Positions 18,333-27,485 are shown, numbered from the stretch's first letter. The stretch is DNA of 64,000 nucleotides from JAPLJC01 sp052326585 (GCA_052326585.1 JBKQLU010000044.1:62001-126000), one strand, 5' to 3'. Numbers and translations are program-made. The notes: generated from the letters alone by a model not told the origin.

Positions 18333-18424
18333 ATATCCTCATTATCCATTAATAGACTGCACCCTCACCGTGATCGCTGGAAAGAATTATATCAATCTAA
18401 CTCGTAAGCCCGGCCCGGCCGGCA

Positions 18425-19075
18425 TCAAAAGCAAATTTCGTAAAGGCCGACGCAAATGAGGATCAAACCGGAGATCACCCCGGTCAACTTGCCCAGCCGG
18501 TGAAATCCGAAAAGACCGCCTGATATGCCAATCCAGATGGTCCCGATGCTGAAGCAGAAGACGGAAGCCGTCAATAATACCGGGCTTAGGCCCAGCATCC
18601 CCGCCCCGACGCCATTGGGGATATTATTGATAGACAGCCCCAGGGATAAGGCGACGGCTTCTTTGAGGTCGATATGCCCGGAGAAATCCCGGTCGGCAAT
18701 AACCGGGTTGTCGAGAATCGCGACTATTTGACGAAAACCAAATCCAGAAAGACCGGTTTCAGCAGCCGGTGGTGTCTCTTCCTGCGAGTCTCGGCCCCGG
18801 TGCATGACTTTCTCCTGGAAGATCACCCAGAGCCCGGCGGCGATAATGATGCCTCCCCCCAATAAAGCGGTCAGATCAGCGCTGATGAAGAGATAGATGC
18901 TCTGACCGAGGAGCACTGACAAAAGGGTGCCGATGGAGGTAACCACGGCAATGACCAGGTTGGAGGTAAAGGGAATGTTAATCTTGCGGATGCCATAAGA
19001 GACGCCCACGCCGATATTATCAAGATTACTGGATAACGACAGCAACAAGATGGTTGCCAGATGGAGCATAGGCAT
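18425..19075 (-). CDS. YtaF/MntP-like membrane protein, possible Mn(II) exporter
   Basis: 216 residues with six likely membrane helices. The two halves each carry a small Asp/Asn motif: SLSSNLDNIGVGVSYGIRK near residue 15 and SLGLSINNIPNGVGAGM near 145. This pseudo-symmetric arrangement is that of the MntP/YtaF family, whose MntP members export Mn(II). The start abuts the stop of the MAT-like gene with no gap, so the two are translationally linked. As the last gene of the leftward operon with a P-type ATPase and HMA_2-like protein, a role in metal export is a fair inference. Confidence 0.8.
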   Translation of the reverse strand: MPMLHLATILLLSLSSNLDNIGVGVSYGIRKINIPFTSNLVIAVVTSIGTLLSVLLGQSIYLFISADLTALLGGGIIIAAGLWVIFQEKVMHRGRDSQEETPPAAETGLSGFGFRQIVAILDNPVIADRDFSGHIDLKEAVALSLGLSINNIPNGVGAGMLGLSPVLLTASVFCFSIGTIWIGISGGLFGFHRLGKLTGVISGLILICVGLYEICF

Positions 19076-20275
19076 TTACCGTTTCTTGAGCGCAGCGGCC
19101 TTGTCGGTGACTTCCCAGGGCAGGTCAAGGTCGAGGCGCCCCACATGGCCATAGGCCGACAGCTTTCGGTAAAATCGCCCCTTATTCAGGGCGGGCAGGT
19201 GCCTCAGGTTGAAATCCCGCACGATGGCGGCCAGGCGAAAATCGAAGTGCTTCTCCAGCAGTTTGGCCAGTTTTTCATCCGATAACTTGCCGGTGCCGAA
19301 GGTTTCCACCTGCAGACTGACCGGTCCGGAAAAGCCGATGGAATAGCTCAACTGGACCTCGCATTCCTCCGCCAGTCCGGCCGCCACCACGTTCTTGGCG
19401 GCATAGCGCGCCGCATAAGCCCCCACCCGGTCGATGCGCATGGGGTCCTTGCCGCTCATGGCGTTGCCGCTGTGCCGGGCATATTCGCCATAGGTGTCAA
19501 CGTCGGTTTTGCGGCCCGTGAGCCCGGCATGCACCCCCGGGCCCCCTAAAATGAGGTGTTCCATGGGGTTGATAAAGATCAGGGTCTGATCATCCGGTTT
19601 CAGCTCTTCCGCGGCGAAGGCCGGTTTGATCACCACTTCCCGGATATCCTGGTGCAAGCGCTTCTCGGGTATTTCATTGCAGGCGGCCTTGGCGCTGCCG
19701 GTGATGACCGTAACGCTGTGGATCCGGAAGGGCCGGCGGTTTCTATACTCCACCCCTATCTGAGTCTTGCCGTCCGGCGACAGATAGGGCGCCAGATTCT
19801 GCACCCGGGCCGTGACGAGTTGCCGGGCCGTTTGGTGCGCCAGCCAAATGGGCAGGGGCATCAAGGCTGCGGTCTGGCGGCAGGCAAAACCGAAGACGGT
19901 GGCCTGCTGCCGCACATGGATATTTTCCACTTCCTTGTCCGTCAGCCGGTCCTCGTTGAAAAAGAGATCCGCAGCCGGCGGATATTCTTGCAGGCTGGTC
20001 AAGATGCTACAGGTGGGGGCGTCAAAGTCGGTTTTCATATAGCCGAGCTGGCCGAGGAACTTGCGGGCCACACCGGGGATATCGACCTTGACTTCAGAGA
20101 CAAACCGGGCGGCAATGAACAGGATGGCAGTGGCCACGGCGCATTCGGCCCGCACCCGGGCCTGGGGGTCTTGCACCAGGAAATGATCCACGATGGCGTC
20201 AGAGATCTGGTCGCAGATCTTATCCGGATGCCCCTCGGTTACCGACTCCGACATGAAGATAAAGTCATTTTTCAT
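19076..20275 (-). CDS. Divergent S-adenosylmethionine synthetase-like protein
   Basis: 399 residues from the ATG at 20275 (an upstream in-frame start would overlap the ATPase gene and adds non-family residues). The fold is clear: SESVTEGHPDKICDQISDA at the N-terminus, KTQIGVEY, GLTGRK, DTYGEYARH, SGKDP and AAYAARYAAKN. Yet several active-site positions of canonical MetK are changed. The GAGDQG loop reads HVRQQA, the methionine-binding Glu of ..VGGE reads AAR, and the Asp of GGPxGDxGLTGR reads GGPGVHAG. The adenine-contacting R-F before IGG is H-L. The P-loop-like GHPDK histidine and several phosphate-binding lysines remain. It may be an inactive or re-purposed paralog rather than the housekeeping metK. 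It is embedded in a metal-transport-like operon. Confidence 0.75.
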   Translation of the reverse strand: MKNDFIFMSESVTEGHPDKICDQISDAIVDHFLVQDPQARVRAECAVATAILFIAARFVSEVKVDIPGVARKFLGQLGYMKTDFDAPTCSILTSLQEYPPAADLFFNEDRLTDKEVENIHVRQQATVFGFACRQTAALMPLPIWLAHQTARQLVTARVQNLAPYLSPDGKTQIGVEYRNRRPFRIHSVTVITGSAKAACNEIPEKRLHQDIREVVIKPAFAAEELKPDDQTLIFINPMEHLILGGPGVHAGLTGRKTDVDTYGEYARHSGNAMSGKDPMRIDRVGAYAARYAAKNVVAAGLAEECEVQLSYSIGFSGPVSLQVETFGTGKLSDEKLAKLLEKHFDFRLAAIVRDFNLRHLPALNKGRFYRKLSAYGHVGRLDLDLPWEVTDKAAALKKR

Positions 20276-20309
20276 TCTTGGCTCGCTCCCGCCCAAAGCT
20301 CGCGGCGGC

Positions 20310-23300
20310 TCACTCCGGGGCCGGCTCCGGGACTTCGTTGACGCCATCCGCCGGCGGTTTCTTGGTGGCTTCGTTGACCACCAGGGGCAGCAGGGCGCTG
20401 CCGGAAATCACCAGGCCGTCTACCAGGCCCATCGGGGCCAGACCCAGCAGACTTCTGAGTCCCGGGACCACCATGGTCAAGAATTGCATCGCCAGGGAGC
20501 CTCCCAGGGCCAGGGTCAGGTAGCGGTTGGCAGGCAATTTCTCCGGGCTAAAGATGGTGTGGGTCTCCGAACGGCAACTGATGGCGTGCAGGAGTTGCCC
20601 GGTGGTGAGGCTGTGAAAGGCCAAGGTGCTGGTCTGCGCCCCCAGACCGTAGCGCATCAGGCCGTAGCCATACGCTCCCAAGGCCCCGGTGGTGATGGCC
20701 CCGGACTCGAAGGCCATTCTCTTGAAGTCGCCGCCGGTGAAGATCGGCCGGGCCGGATCCCGGGGCGGGCGCTCCAGGATATCGGGCTCCGGCGCTTCCA
20801 GCGCCAGGGCCAATCCGGGAAAGATATCGGAAATCAAGTTGATCCAGAGAAGCTGGACCGCGGTCAGGGGAGATCCCAGGCCGACGGCTATGGCCACAAA
20901 GGTTAACATGATTTCGCTGAGATTGGTGGCCAGGAAGAAATGCACCGACTTGCGGATGTTGATATAGATGGTGCGGCCGTCCCGGATGGCGAGGATCAAG
21001 GTATCGAGATTATCCTTCTCCAGGACCACGTCCGCCACTTCCCGGGCGATATCGGTGCCGGTGCGGCCCATGGCGATGCCCACGTCCGCCGCCTTTAGGG
21101 CCGGGCCGTCGTTGATGCCGTCGCCGGTCATGGCTACCACCTTGCCGGCCCCCTGCAAGGCCTGGACGATCTCAAGCTTATGGGACGGACTGACCCGGGC
21201 AAAGACCTGGGCCCTCTTGACCAGGGCCCGCAAGACCTCCGGCTCGATCTCCCCCAGGTTGGTGGCGTCCAGGATTTCCAAGGGGCCCCCCTGGCTCAGA
21301 TCCAGTTCCTGGCCGATGGCATAGGCGGTGGGACTCTGGTCGCCCGTGATCATCACCGTCTCGATGCCCGCCCGGTGGAAGGCCCGAATCGCCTCGCCCA
21401 CCCCCTCCCGGATGGGATCGCCCATGCCCACCAGGCCCAGCCAGACCAGGTCGCCGAGTTTCTCAAATACGGAATCATCCGGACCCAGGGCATAGGCCAG
21501 CCCCAGGACCCGCAGGGCCTCCCCCGCCATCTCCTCGTTCTCAGTCTCGATGCGCTGCCGGTCTTCATCGCTCAGCGGCAATTTCCGGCCATCCTGGAGA
21601 TGCCAGGAACAGAGGGCCAGAATTTCCAGGGGACTGCCTTTTAAGGCAAAAAGTCTGCCGGCGGGCCCCGCATCGTGCAGGGTGCCCATAAAGAGGCGGG
21701 TTTCCGAACGATGATTGGTTCTCAATAGGGGATAGCGCCGCCTCAGGTCGGCGACGTCGAGACCCACCAGGATAGCCAGGTGGACCAGGGCGCCCTCCGT
21801 GGGGGTCCCCCGGAGGACATAATCCCCGCCCTCCTGATAGATTTCGGCTTCGTTGCACAGCACCGAGACCTCTAAGAGCTGCTCCAATTCCTCACAGGAG
21901 AAGGGGGGGATCGGCCCCACGGCCCCCAGGAATTGCCCGTCCGCCACCTTGATAGTCTTCATGCCGGCAAAGATTTGCAGCACGGACATCTGGTTGCGGG
22001 TGATGGTCCCGGTCTTATCGAGACAGACGGTCTGCACCGAACCCAGGGTCTCCACCGCGTGGAGGTGGCGGATCAAGACATGGTGCTTGCGCATGTCCCG
22101 GATACCCAGGGCCAGGGTGGTGGTAGCCGCGGTGGGCAACCCTTCCGGCACCGCCGCCGCGGCCAGGCAGATGGAGGTGCGCAGCATCTCCAGCCAGCCA
22201 GAGCCCCACATGAACCCCATGACGAATACCACCCCGCAGACTCCGCAGCAGAGGAGGACCAGTTGATTCCCCAATTGGGCAAGCTGCCTCTCCAGGGGCG
22301 TTTCCGGGCTGGCGGCCGCGCCGATCAGAGACTGGATCAGGCCGATTTCGGTATAAATCCCGGTGGCCACCACCACCGCCACACCTTCGCCGCCGGTCAC
22401 CAGGGTGCCCATGAAGACCAGGTTGATCCGGTCTCCCAAGGGGATATGGTCCCGTCTCAGGGCCCGGGGATTTTTCTTCACCGGCAGGCTTTCCCCGGTC
22501 AGCGCCGACTCATCCACGGACAGGTGGCTGGCCTCTATGAGGCGGGCATCGGCGGCCACGTAAGTGCCGGGGCGCAGGACCAGAAGGTCACCCGGGGTCA
22601 CTTCTTCGGAGGGAATTTCGCTCAGCCGTCCCTCCCGCAAGACCAGGGCGGCAGGCCGCACCAGGGTCTGCAGAGAGCGAATGATATTTTCGGATTGGCT
22701 TTCGGTCTTATAGCCGATGAAGGCATTGAGGACCACTACGCCACCAATCAACACGGCGTCAGCCAGCCCTCCGGTGACCACGGAAAGAGCGGCGGCCACG
22801 CCCAGGAGCGCCACCGGCAGCGACTTAAACTGATCCAGGAAGATGTCCCAGCCGGACCGGGGCTCGGCTTCCGGCAGGAGATTGGCGCCGTATTTCTGGA
22901 GATTTATCTGGACAGCTTTGAAGGACAGCCCCGTTTCCCTGGAGGTCTGCCAGGCGGCCAACACCGCCTCGGCCTTCAGCCGATGCCAGGGCTGCGCCGG
23001 CTGCTCTGAGGGATAGGCAAAGATACCCTTGAATCGGTCTAAGACGGTGGCCGGAACTTCCGGCGCCGCGACAGCCCCGGTCTTAACCGGGACCGGCAAT
23101 GAAGAGCCCGGCTGCGGCGGGCTTAGGGAACCGGAGACGATCCCTTCAATCAAGGCCGCGATGGTTTGGGGGGTGTTACCCGAATTGTAGCAGACCAGCA
23201 CATTGCCGGTGAGGGCATTGGCCGAGGCCAGGGAAATATCCTTGAGCCGCGTAAGTCGCGACTCCAGCAGCTTCTCCAGGGATTTCGAGCGGTACAGGCC

Positions 23301-23354
23301 CTCAACCTTAAACCTCGCCCTGCCTGCCACCGCGGTATGTATCGCCTCGACCAT
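20310..23354 (-). CDS. P2-type cation-transporting ATPase with N-terminal HMA_2-like domain
   Basis: 1014 residues. Residues 1-70 form an HMA_2-like ferredoxin-fold domain (IHTAVAGRARFKVEGL ... GNVLVCYNS) without the CxxC of classical heavy-metal domains. Then follow a P-type core with TGES near 286, PEGLP near 403 in M4 (typical of P2, not P1B CPx pumps), the phosphorylated Asp446 in CLDKTGTIT, and TGDGIND near 743. The C-terminal membrane part has NLSEIM and WINLISDIFPGLALALE. The transported ion is not decidable. P2 pumps carry Ca, Mn or other divalent cations, or Na/K. Neighbours (MntP/YtaF-like, HMA_2 proteins) point to a divalent metal. It is 34 bp upstream of the MAT-like gene and 59 bp downstream of the repeat protein, forming an operon. 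Confidence 0.88.
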   Translation of the reverse strand: MVEAIHTAVAGRARFKVEGLYRSKSLEKLLESRLTRLKDISLASANALTGNVLVCYNSGNTPQTIAALIEGIVSGSLSPPQPGSSLPVPVKTGAVAAPEVPATVLDRFKGIFAYPSEQPAQPWHRLKAEAVLAAWQTSRETGLSFKAVQINLQKYGANLLPEAEPRSGWDIFLDQFKSLPVALLGVAAALSVVTGGLADAVLIGGVVVLNAFIGYKTESQSENIIRSLQTLVRPAALVLREGRLSEIPSEEVTPGDLLVLRPGTYVAADARLIEASHLSVDESALTGESLPVKKNPRALRRDHIPLGDRINLVFMGTLVTGGEGVAVVVATGIYTEIGLIQSLIGAAASPETPLERQLAQLGNQLVLLCCGVCGVVFVMGFMWGSGWLEMLRTSICLAAAAVPEGLPTAATTTLALGIRDMRKHHVLIRHLHAVETLGSVQTVCLDKTGTITRNQMSVLQIFAGMKTIKVADGQFLGAVGPIPPFSCEELEQLLEVSVLCNEAEIYQEGGDYVLRGTPTEGALVHLAILVGLDVADLRRRYPLLRTNHRSETRLFMGTLHDAGPAGRLFALKGSPLEILALCSWHLQDGRKLPLSDEDRQRIETENEEMAGEALRVLGLAYALGPDDSVFEKLGDLVWLGLVGMGDPIREGVGEAIRAFHRAGIETVMITGDQSPTAYAIGQELDLSQGGPLEILDATNLGEIEPEVLRALVKRAQVFARVSPSHKLEIVQALQGAGKVVAMTGDGINDGPALKAADVGIAMGRTGTDIAREVADVVLEKDNLDTLILAIRDGRTIYINIRKSVHFFLATNLSEIMLTFVAIAVGLGSPLTAVQLLWINLISDIFPGLALALEAPEPDILERPPRDPARPIFTGGDFKRMAFESGAITTGALGAYGYGLMRYGLGAQTSTLAFHSLTTGQLLHAISCRSETHTIFSPEKLPANRYLTLALGGSLAMQFLTMVVPGLRSLLGLAPMGLVDGLVISGSALLPLVVNEATKKPPADGVNEVPEPAPE

Positions 23355-23413
23355 TGGGGCCGGATAACCTTAAGGTTCGATTCTATTCAGCTACCGGGGA
23401 TACGGCGCTGGGC

Positions 23414-24085
23414 TTACCCCTTCGTCTTCTTTTCCGGATGGGCTTCGGGAGCCGGCTTGGAGGCCGTTGGGGGCTCCGCCTTCCCTTTCGGCCAGGCGTA
23501 GCAAGCCACGTCCTTGAGGCCGGAGACCGCACCCATGAGGATGTCGCTGACCGCCTTGACCGCGGCCTGGCCCAGACTGCCGGCGGCTTCGATGGCGCCG
23601 CCCGCCGCCGCCTTGGCGGCCTCGCCGGCATTGCCGCCGATCTCGGTTGTGGCCTCGATAACGCCGCTTACCGCGTTTTTAGCCACCTGGGCCACGTCGC
23701 CGCCGACTTCGGCGGCCCCTTTGACCGCGCCCTTGGCCAACTGGGCGGCCGCCTTTTGGACATCGCCGCCCACGTCGGTGACGCCCAGGAGAATGCCCTT
23801 GGCCACATCCTTGGTGGTCACCAACAGGCCGGCGCCCATCTCTTCAGTGGCCTTCAGCGCCCCTTTAAAGACGTCCTTGCTGACATTAATGGTCTCGTTG
23901 GCCACACTGCCGCTGCCTTTCAAGACATCGGTGACGGTGTTTCTCGCCAGGCTGACGATTTGGGCTTCAATCTCGTTTAGACCCTTGAGGCTGTCGACCA
24001 GGCCGTCTTTCACGGTGGTGCCGACTTCACCCAGCATTTCCCCAATACCCTTACCCTTGCTCTCTTTCGTATCCTGGGGGGACAT
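23414..24085 (-). CDS. Protein of eight tandem 22-residue amphipathic repeats, unknown family
   Basis: 223 residues from the ATG at 24085 (GGAGG 5 bp upstream; an earlier in-frame ATG lacks a site). Residues 17-192 divide without gaps into eight 22-residue units, for example VGGDVQKAAAQLAKGAVKGA-AE, VGGDVAQVAKNAVSGVIEAT-TE and IGGNAGEAAKAAAGGAIEAA-GS. Hydrophobic residues recur with an 11-residue period, as in LEA group 3, apolipoprotein and perilipin-like helices that lie on membranes. The tail (193-223) is Pro/Lys/Glu-rich with one Cys. No signal peptide. It lies in the operon of the P-type ATPase. I do not recognise a named family. A membrane-associated scaffold or stress-protective role is only a guess from the repeat type. 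Confidence 0.75.
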   Translation of the reverse strand: MSPQDTKESKGKGIGEMLGEVGTTVKDGLVDSLKGLNEIEAQIVSLARNTVTDVLKGSGSVANETINVSKDVFKGALKATEEMGAGLLVTTKDVAKGILLGVTDVGGDVQKAAAQLAKGAVKGAAEVGGDVAQVAKNAVSGVIEATTEIGGNAGEAAKAAAGGAIEAAGSLGQAAVKAVSDILMGAVSGLKDVACYAWPKGKAEPPTASKPAPEAHPEKKTKG

Positions 24086-24198
24086 ATGAACCTCCAATAA
24101 TTTTGGTTAACTATTCAGGATAGTAATTTAAAAATAGATTTCCAGGTCTGTGCCGCTATTCCGGCCCTGCGCCGGCCTGGCCGCTTATTTGCCGGTTT

Positions 24199-24486
24199 TC
24201 AAAGGCTGCGGCTTATCGCGGCAGCCAGTTTGGAGACGTTGATTTCAGGAAATAAGGAGGAAAAGGTCTCCTTCAACTGCCAGAGAAAGCTCAGGGAGGA
24301 TAACCGCTGCCGGTCATAGTCAATGGACACCAGTCCCTGGACCGCGTCCGCGTCCACCTGGTGAATGCCGCTGATAGCGCCCAGACGCTCTTGCACCTGC
24401 CGCGCCAGAACCTCATTGCCCCGCACCCGGATTATGGCCAGGCTGAGCTGGCCCGGCCGGGAGGCGATGATCTCGATGTCCTCCAC
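24199..24486 (-). CDS. Small HMA_2-like domain protein
   Basis: 95 residues from a GTG at 24486, chosen because GGGGGAAGG lies just upstream. The open frame extends to 24546 but the added residues are not family-like. The pattern IIASRPGQLSLAIIRVRGN, ..ARQVQERLGAISGIHQVD and GLVSIDYD matches the beta-alpha-beta ferredoxin fold of HMA_2 proteins, seen also at the start of the neighbouring P-type ATPase and at 26219 and 26895. There is no cysteine, so a classical CxxC metal site is absent. It is the first gene of the leftward operon, 113 bp before the repeat protein. Confidence 0.65.
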   Translation of the reverse strand: MEDIEIIASRPGQLSLAIIRVRGNEVLARQVQERLGAISGIHQVDADAVQGLVSIDYDRQRLSSLSFLWQLKETFSSLFPEINVSKLAAAISRSL

Positions 24487-24692
24487 GTCCTTCCCCCTTT
24501 GCAGAGAGCGTCCGCCCAGAAATGGAGGAAGACGCGTTAAACCCAAATGTATAGTTAATTTTGTATATTATAGTGATCAATTTAAGGCACACAACGATGG
24601 GGCGCTGATATATATCGGCAGGCGATGCTTCTGCAGCAACTTCCCTGGAAAAGCCGGGGTGCGAAAGTGAAAATTGATCTGCCGGTGCGCCT

Positions 24693-25994
24693 TTATAACA
24701 ACCTGGCCCCCAATTCAGCGACGCCGGATCTTTCCCCCTTGACCAGGGTTATGTGGCCGGAGATCTTCTCGTCTTTAATCCTTTCCACCAAATAACTCAG
24801 GCCATTGGAAGAGGCGTCCAAATAAGGGTGATCGATCTGTTCCGGGTCGCCGGTGAAGACGATCTTGCTGCCCCGGCCCACCCGGGTAAGGATGGTCTTG
24901 ATCACGTGGGGGCTGAGATTCTGGCTTTCATCGCAAATAATGAACTGGCGCGGGATGCTGCGGCCCCGGATATAGGTCAGGGCCTCCAATTCAATCTTGC
25001 CGCTGCCGAGTAGATACTCGGTGGAGCCGTTGGGCCGGATATGCTCGTTACAGAGATACTCCAGGTTATCATATATGGGCTGCATCCAGGGGCGGATCTT
25101 GTCTTCTTTATCCCCGGGAAGGTAGCCCAGATCGTTGCCCAAGGGCACAATCGGCCTGGTGATGAGGAGGCGGTTATATCTGCCGTTATCCTCAAAGACC
25201 CTCTCCAGCCCGGCGGCCAGCGCCAGGATGGTCTTACCGGTCCCGGCCTTGCCAACTAAGGTAACGATCTTGATCTGATCGTCCAGCAGCAGTTCCAGGG
25301 CAAATCTCTGTTCCTTATTCAGGGCTTTGATACCATAGGCCGCCTTGCCGTCATAAGTAAGCTTATGGATTTTGTTATCACAGTATCTGGCCAGGGCGGA
25401 AGTGGACGGAATTTCACGAGACTTGATGATACAGAATTGGTTGGGGTGAAGACTGTCCTGGCCGGAGTCCAGCGACCCCTCTTGATAAAACCGGTCTATT
25501 TCGGACTGGGAAAGAAATGATTCCTGGATGCCATTATACAACTTATAATAATCTACTTTATCACTATTAAAATCTTCAGTAGGAATTCCCAAAACATCTG
25601 CTTTTATCCTCAGATTTAAGTCCTTGGTAACCAAAACCAGCGGGCTATTTTCAGTGTTCTTTAGATGATAGGCCAAGGCCAGGATTCTATTGTCAACGAT
25701 GTTCAAATCGACCCCATTCAACAGGTCGTAAGTTTTAACGCCGTTTATTTCAATCCGGATGGAGCCGCCTCCCGGGAGTTTGACCCCCTCCGCCAGCCGG
25801 CCCGTCAAGCGCAATTCATCCAATTTTCTGGAAGCGTCCCGGGCATTGCGGCCCACCTCATCCCCTCTCCTCTTGGTGCGGTCTAATTCTTCAATCACTG
25901 AAAGCGGCAAGACTATGGAGTTGTCTTCGAAAGAAAATAAGGATTCCGGATCATGCAATAAAACGTTGGTATCCAAAATATAGATTTTTTTCAT
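24693..25994 (-). CDS. PhoH-family ATPase with N-terminal PIN nuclease domain
   Basis: 433 residues. The PIN domain (about 1-140) begins YILDTNVLLHDP and keeps the acidic residues expected of a Mg-dependent RNase (Asp8, a Glu in VIEELDRTKR, Asp in LVTKDLNLR). The PhoH-like ATPase domain has Walker A GKAGTGKT at 248-255 and Walker B FIICDESQN near 353. This is the PhoH2/YlaK type, which couples RNA unwinding and cleavage in studied members. It is monocistronic, between the two groups of HMA_2 genes, and may be an unrelated housekeeping insertion. No antitoxin-like partner is seen next to it. Confidence 0.9.
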   Translation of the reverse strand: MKKIYILDTNVLLHDPESLFSFEDNSIVLPLSVIEELDRTKRRGDEVGRNARDASRKLDELRLTGRLAEGVKLPGGGSIRIEINGVKTYDLLNGVDLNIVDNRILALAYHLKNTENSPLVLVTKDLNLRIKADVLGIPTEDFNSDKVDYYKLYNGIQESFLSQSEIDRFYQEGSLDSGQDSLHPNQFCIIKSREIPSTSALARYCDNKIHKLTYDGKAAYGIKALNKEQRFALELLLDDQIKIVTLVGKAGTGKTILALAAGLERVFEDNGRYNRLLITRPIVPLGNDLGYLPGDKEDKIRPWMQPIYDNLEYLCNEHIRPNGSTEYLLGSGKIELEALTYIRGRSIPRQFIICDESQNLSPHVIKTILTRVGRGSKIVFTGDPEQIDHPYLDASSNGLSYLVERIKDEKISGHITLVKGERSGVAELGARLL

Positions 25995-26218
25995 TTGCCC
26001 CCTCTGGCATCTACTTAATCATCCACTGCTATTTTGTCATATACCGGATATTTTGGGAAGGGTTTTTTCGGAAAGAGAAAGCGGGCGGATGAATGATATT
26101 TTCCTGAGAGTTTAAGACATTAGGCAAGATTAACCAAATTCTAACATTAAAAATATTAAACCATAACTTTCATCGGTAATATTATCTCGAAACAGCCTGA
26201 TTAAATCGGAGGGTGACT

Positions 26219-26590
26219 ATGACAGTAGATTCGGCATATGTACACGCCCTGGCAGGGAGGCTGCGGATCAAGATCCCCAAGGTTAAAGGGGCGGCCGCCA
26301 AGGCCCAGGAACTTGAGGAGCACCTCCAGGAATTGAGCGGCATCGAATCCGTTTCCGCCAATCCCGTCACCGGCAACGTGCTGGTCCTTTACAATCCCCA
26401 GCGCATCGACCAGTGGAACATCATCTTTTCCTTGACGGATGGGGGGTATCTGTCTCAGAATGGTGTGACGGCTGGCGGCCCGGTGAGCCCCCCATCTTCT
26501 CCGCGGGGGGTGGTGGAAACAGTGACCTCGGTCATGGCCGCCACCTTGATGGAGGTCGCCCTGAGCCGGTTGGTCGGCGGCCTGATTTGA
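26219..26590 (+). CDS. HMA_2-like domain protein
   Basis: 123 residues from the ATG at 26219, with GGAGGG 6 bp upstream. The N-terminal 75 residues are an HMA_2-like ferredoxin fold: YVHALAGRLRIKIPKVKGAA, ..LEEHLQELSGIESVSA, then GNVLVLYNP. No Cys-x-x-Cys. The last 40 residues are Gly/Pro-rich then end in a hydrophobic helix (SVMAATLMEVALSRLVGGLI) that could anchor it in the membrane. A 37-residue membrane CxxC protein begins 22 bp downstream and is likely coexpressed. The fold resembles the N-terminal domain of the P-type ATPase at 20310-23354. Confidence 0.72.
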   Translation: MTVDSAYVHALAGRLRIKIPKVKGAAAKAQELEEHLQELSGIESVSANPVTGNVLVLYNPQRIDQWNIIFSLTDGGYLSQNGVTAGGPVSPPSSPRGVVETVTSVMAATLMEVALSRLVGGLI

Positions 26591-26612
26591 TCAGCTCCAA
26601 AGGGGGGGGATC

Positions 26613-26726
26613 ATGTGGTACGTTATCAGCCTGGTTGCCGGGGCAGTGCTGGGTTTCTGGGGGCGCTATTGGTTGACCGAGATGAAGTGCCGTGACTGTG
26701 GCACCGAATATCTCGAATATCCCTGA
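26613..26726 (+). CDS. 37-residue membrane protein with C-terminal CxxC
   Basis: The ATG at 26613 is preceded at 3-4 bp by a strong AAGGGGGGG site, and the frame ends at 26726. The peptide has one membrane helix (MWYVISLVAGAVLGFWGRYW) followed by a short soluble tail with MKCRDCGTEY. The CRDCG half-knuckle could bind zinc or another soft metal, alone or as a dimer. It is too short for ordinary gene callers. The tight spacing to the HMA_2-like gene and strong ribosome site support it as real. I know of no named family for it. Confidence 0.65.
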   Translation: MWYVISLVAGAVLGFWGRYWLTEMKCRDCGTEYLEYP

Positions 26727-26894
26727 GACGCCGGCAGTCTTTTTCCTTTCATATTTCTCTGCCCAGGCCGAACCTGGGCCCCTTCTGACGCAACGGCGCC
26801 AAATAATAGCCCTTTCCCCGGGCCCTTCCCCAGTCTTCAGGCCTCCTGCCGGCCCCGCCGCTCATCCTTCCCTAAAAAACTTAACCTGACCCCA

Positions 26895-27467
26895 TCAGAC
26901 TTTTCTTTCCGCGGCGCTGCCGCTGCTCCCTTCCACCAGGCCGCGGTTCAGCATGACAAAACTGGCAAAGCCAAACCAGAGATAGTCAGACCAGGCAGGC
27001 GAAGCGACCTGCCCGCCGGCCCACAGCTTGCGCAGGCCGAAGAAGATCAGGGCCAGCGGCACCAGGAGTTTCAGGTCCAGTCCCCCGGTAAACCGGGCCA
27101 CCTGACGATTGGCGGCCTGCAGGGAACTGGTCCAGCCGGCGCCAATGGTTGGGCTGGTCGCGGCGACGCAATCCTCCGCCAGGGAGGCCAAACCGGTGGC
27201 CAGGTTGAGGACTTCGATCTCGGGAAAGAGTTCCCCCAGGGTCTCTGTCAGGATGTCCAGGGAGGCCGTGGAGAGTAACTCGCCGGTGTCGTAATGGATC
27301 AAGAGGCTGCCGGTGCCGGGTTTGGCCTCGACCTGGCGAATGCCCGGCACCGCTGCGAGCTTTTTTTGGACCCGGCGGGCCAGGGCCGGGTTTCCCTTAA
27401 CCGTGGCGACCCGGAGACGCACCCGCCCCGGCAGGGCATGGACGATTTTGAAGCCCTTCAGTTCCAT
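26895..27467 (-). CDS. HMA_2-like domain protein with C-terminal membrane segments
   Basis: 190 residues, with GGAGG upstream of the ATG. Residues 1-85 are HMA_2-like: FKIVHALPGRVRLRVATVKG, ..RRVQKKLAAVPGIRQVEAK, GSLLIHYD. The C-terminal part has hydrophobic stretches around 130-150 (LKLLVPLALIFFGLRKLWAG) and 160-178 (WSDYLWFGFASFVMLNRGLV). So the domain is probably tethered on the cytosolic face of the membrane. It follows the DUF5132-like gene by 18 bp in the same leftward transcript. Only one Cys, no CxxC. It is one of four HMA_2-like domains within about 7 kb. Confidence 0.75.
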   Translation of the reverse strand: MELKGFKIVHALPGRVRLRVATVKGNPALARRVQKKLAAVPGIRQVEAKPGTGSLLIHYDTGELLSTASLDILTETLGELFPEIEVLNLATGLASLAEDCVAATSPTIGAGWTSSLQAANRQVARFTGGLDLKLLVPLALIFFGLRKLWAGGQVASPAWSDYLWFGFASFVMLNRGLVEGSSGSAAERKV

Positions 27468-27485
27468 TCTCGCCTCCGAGAAAGG

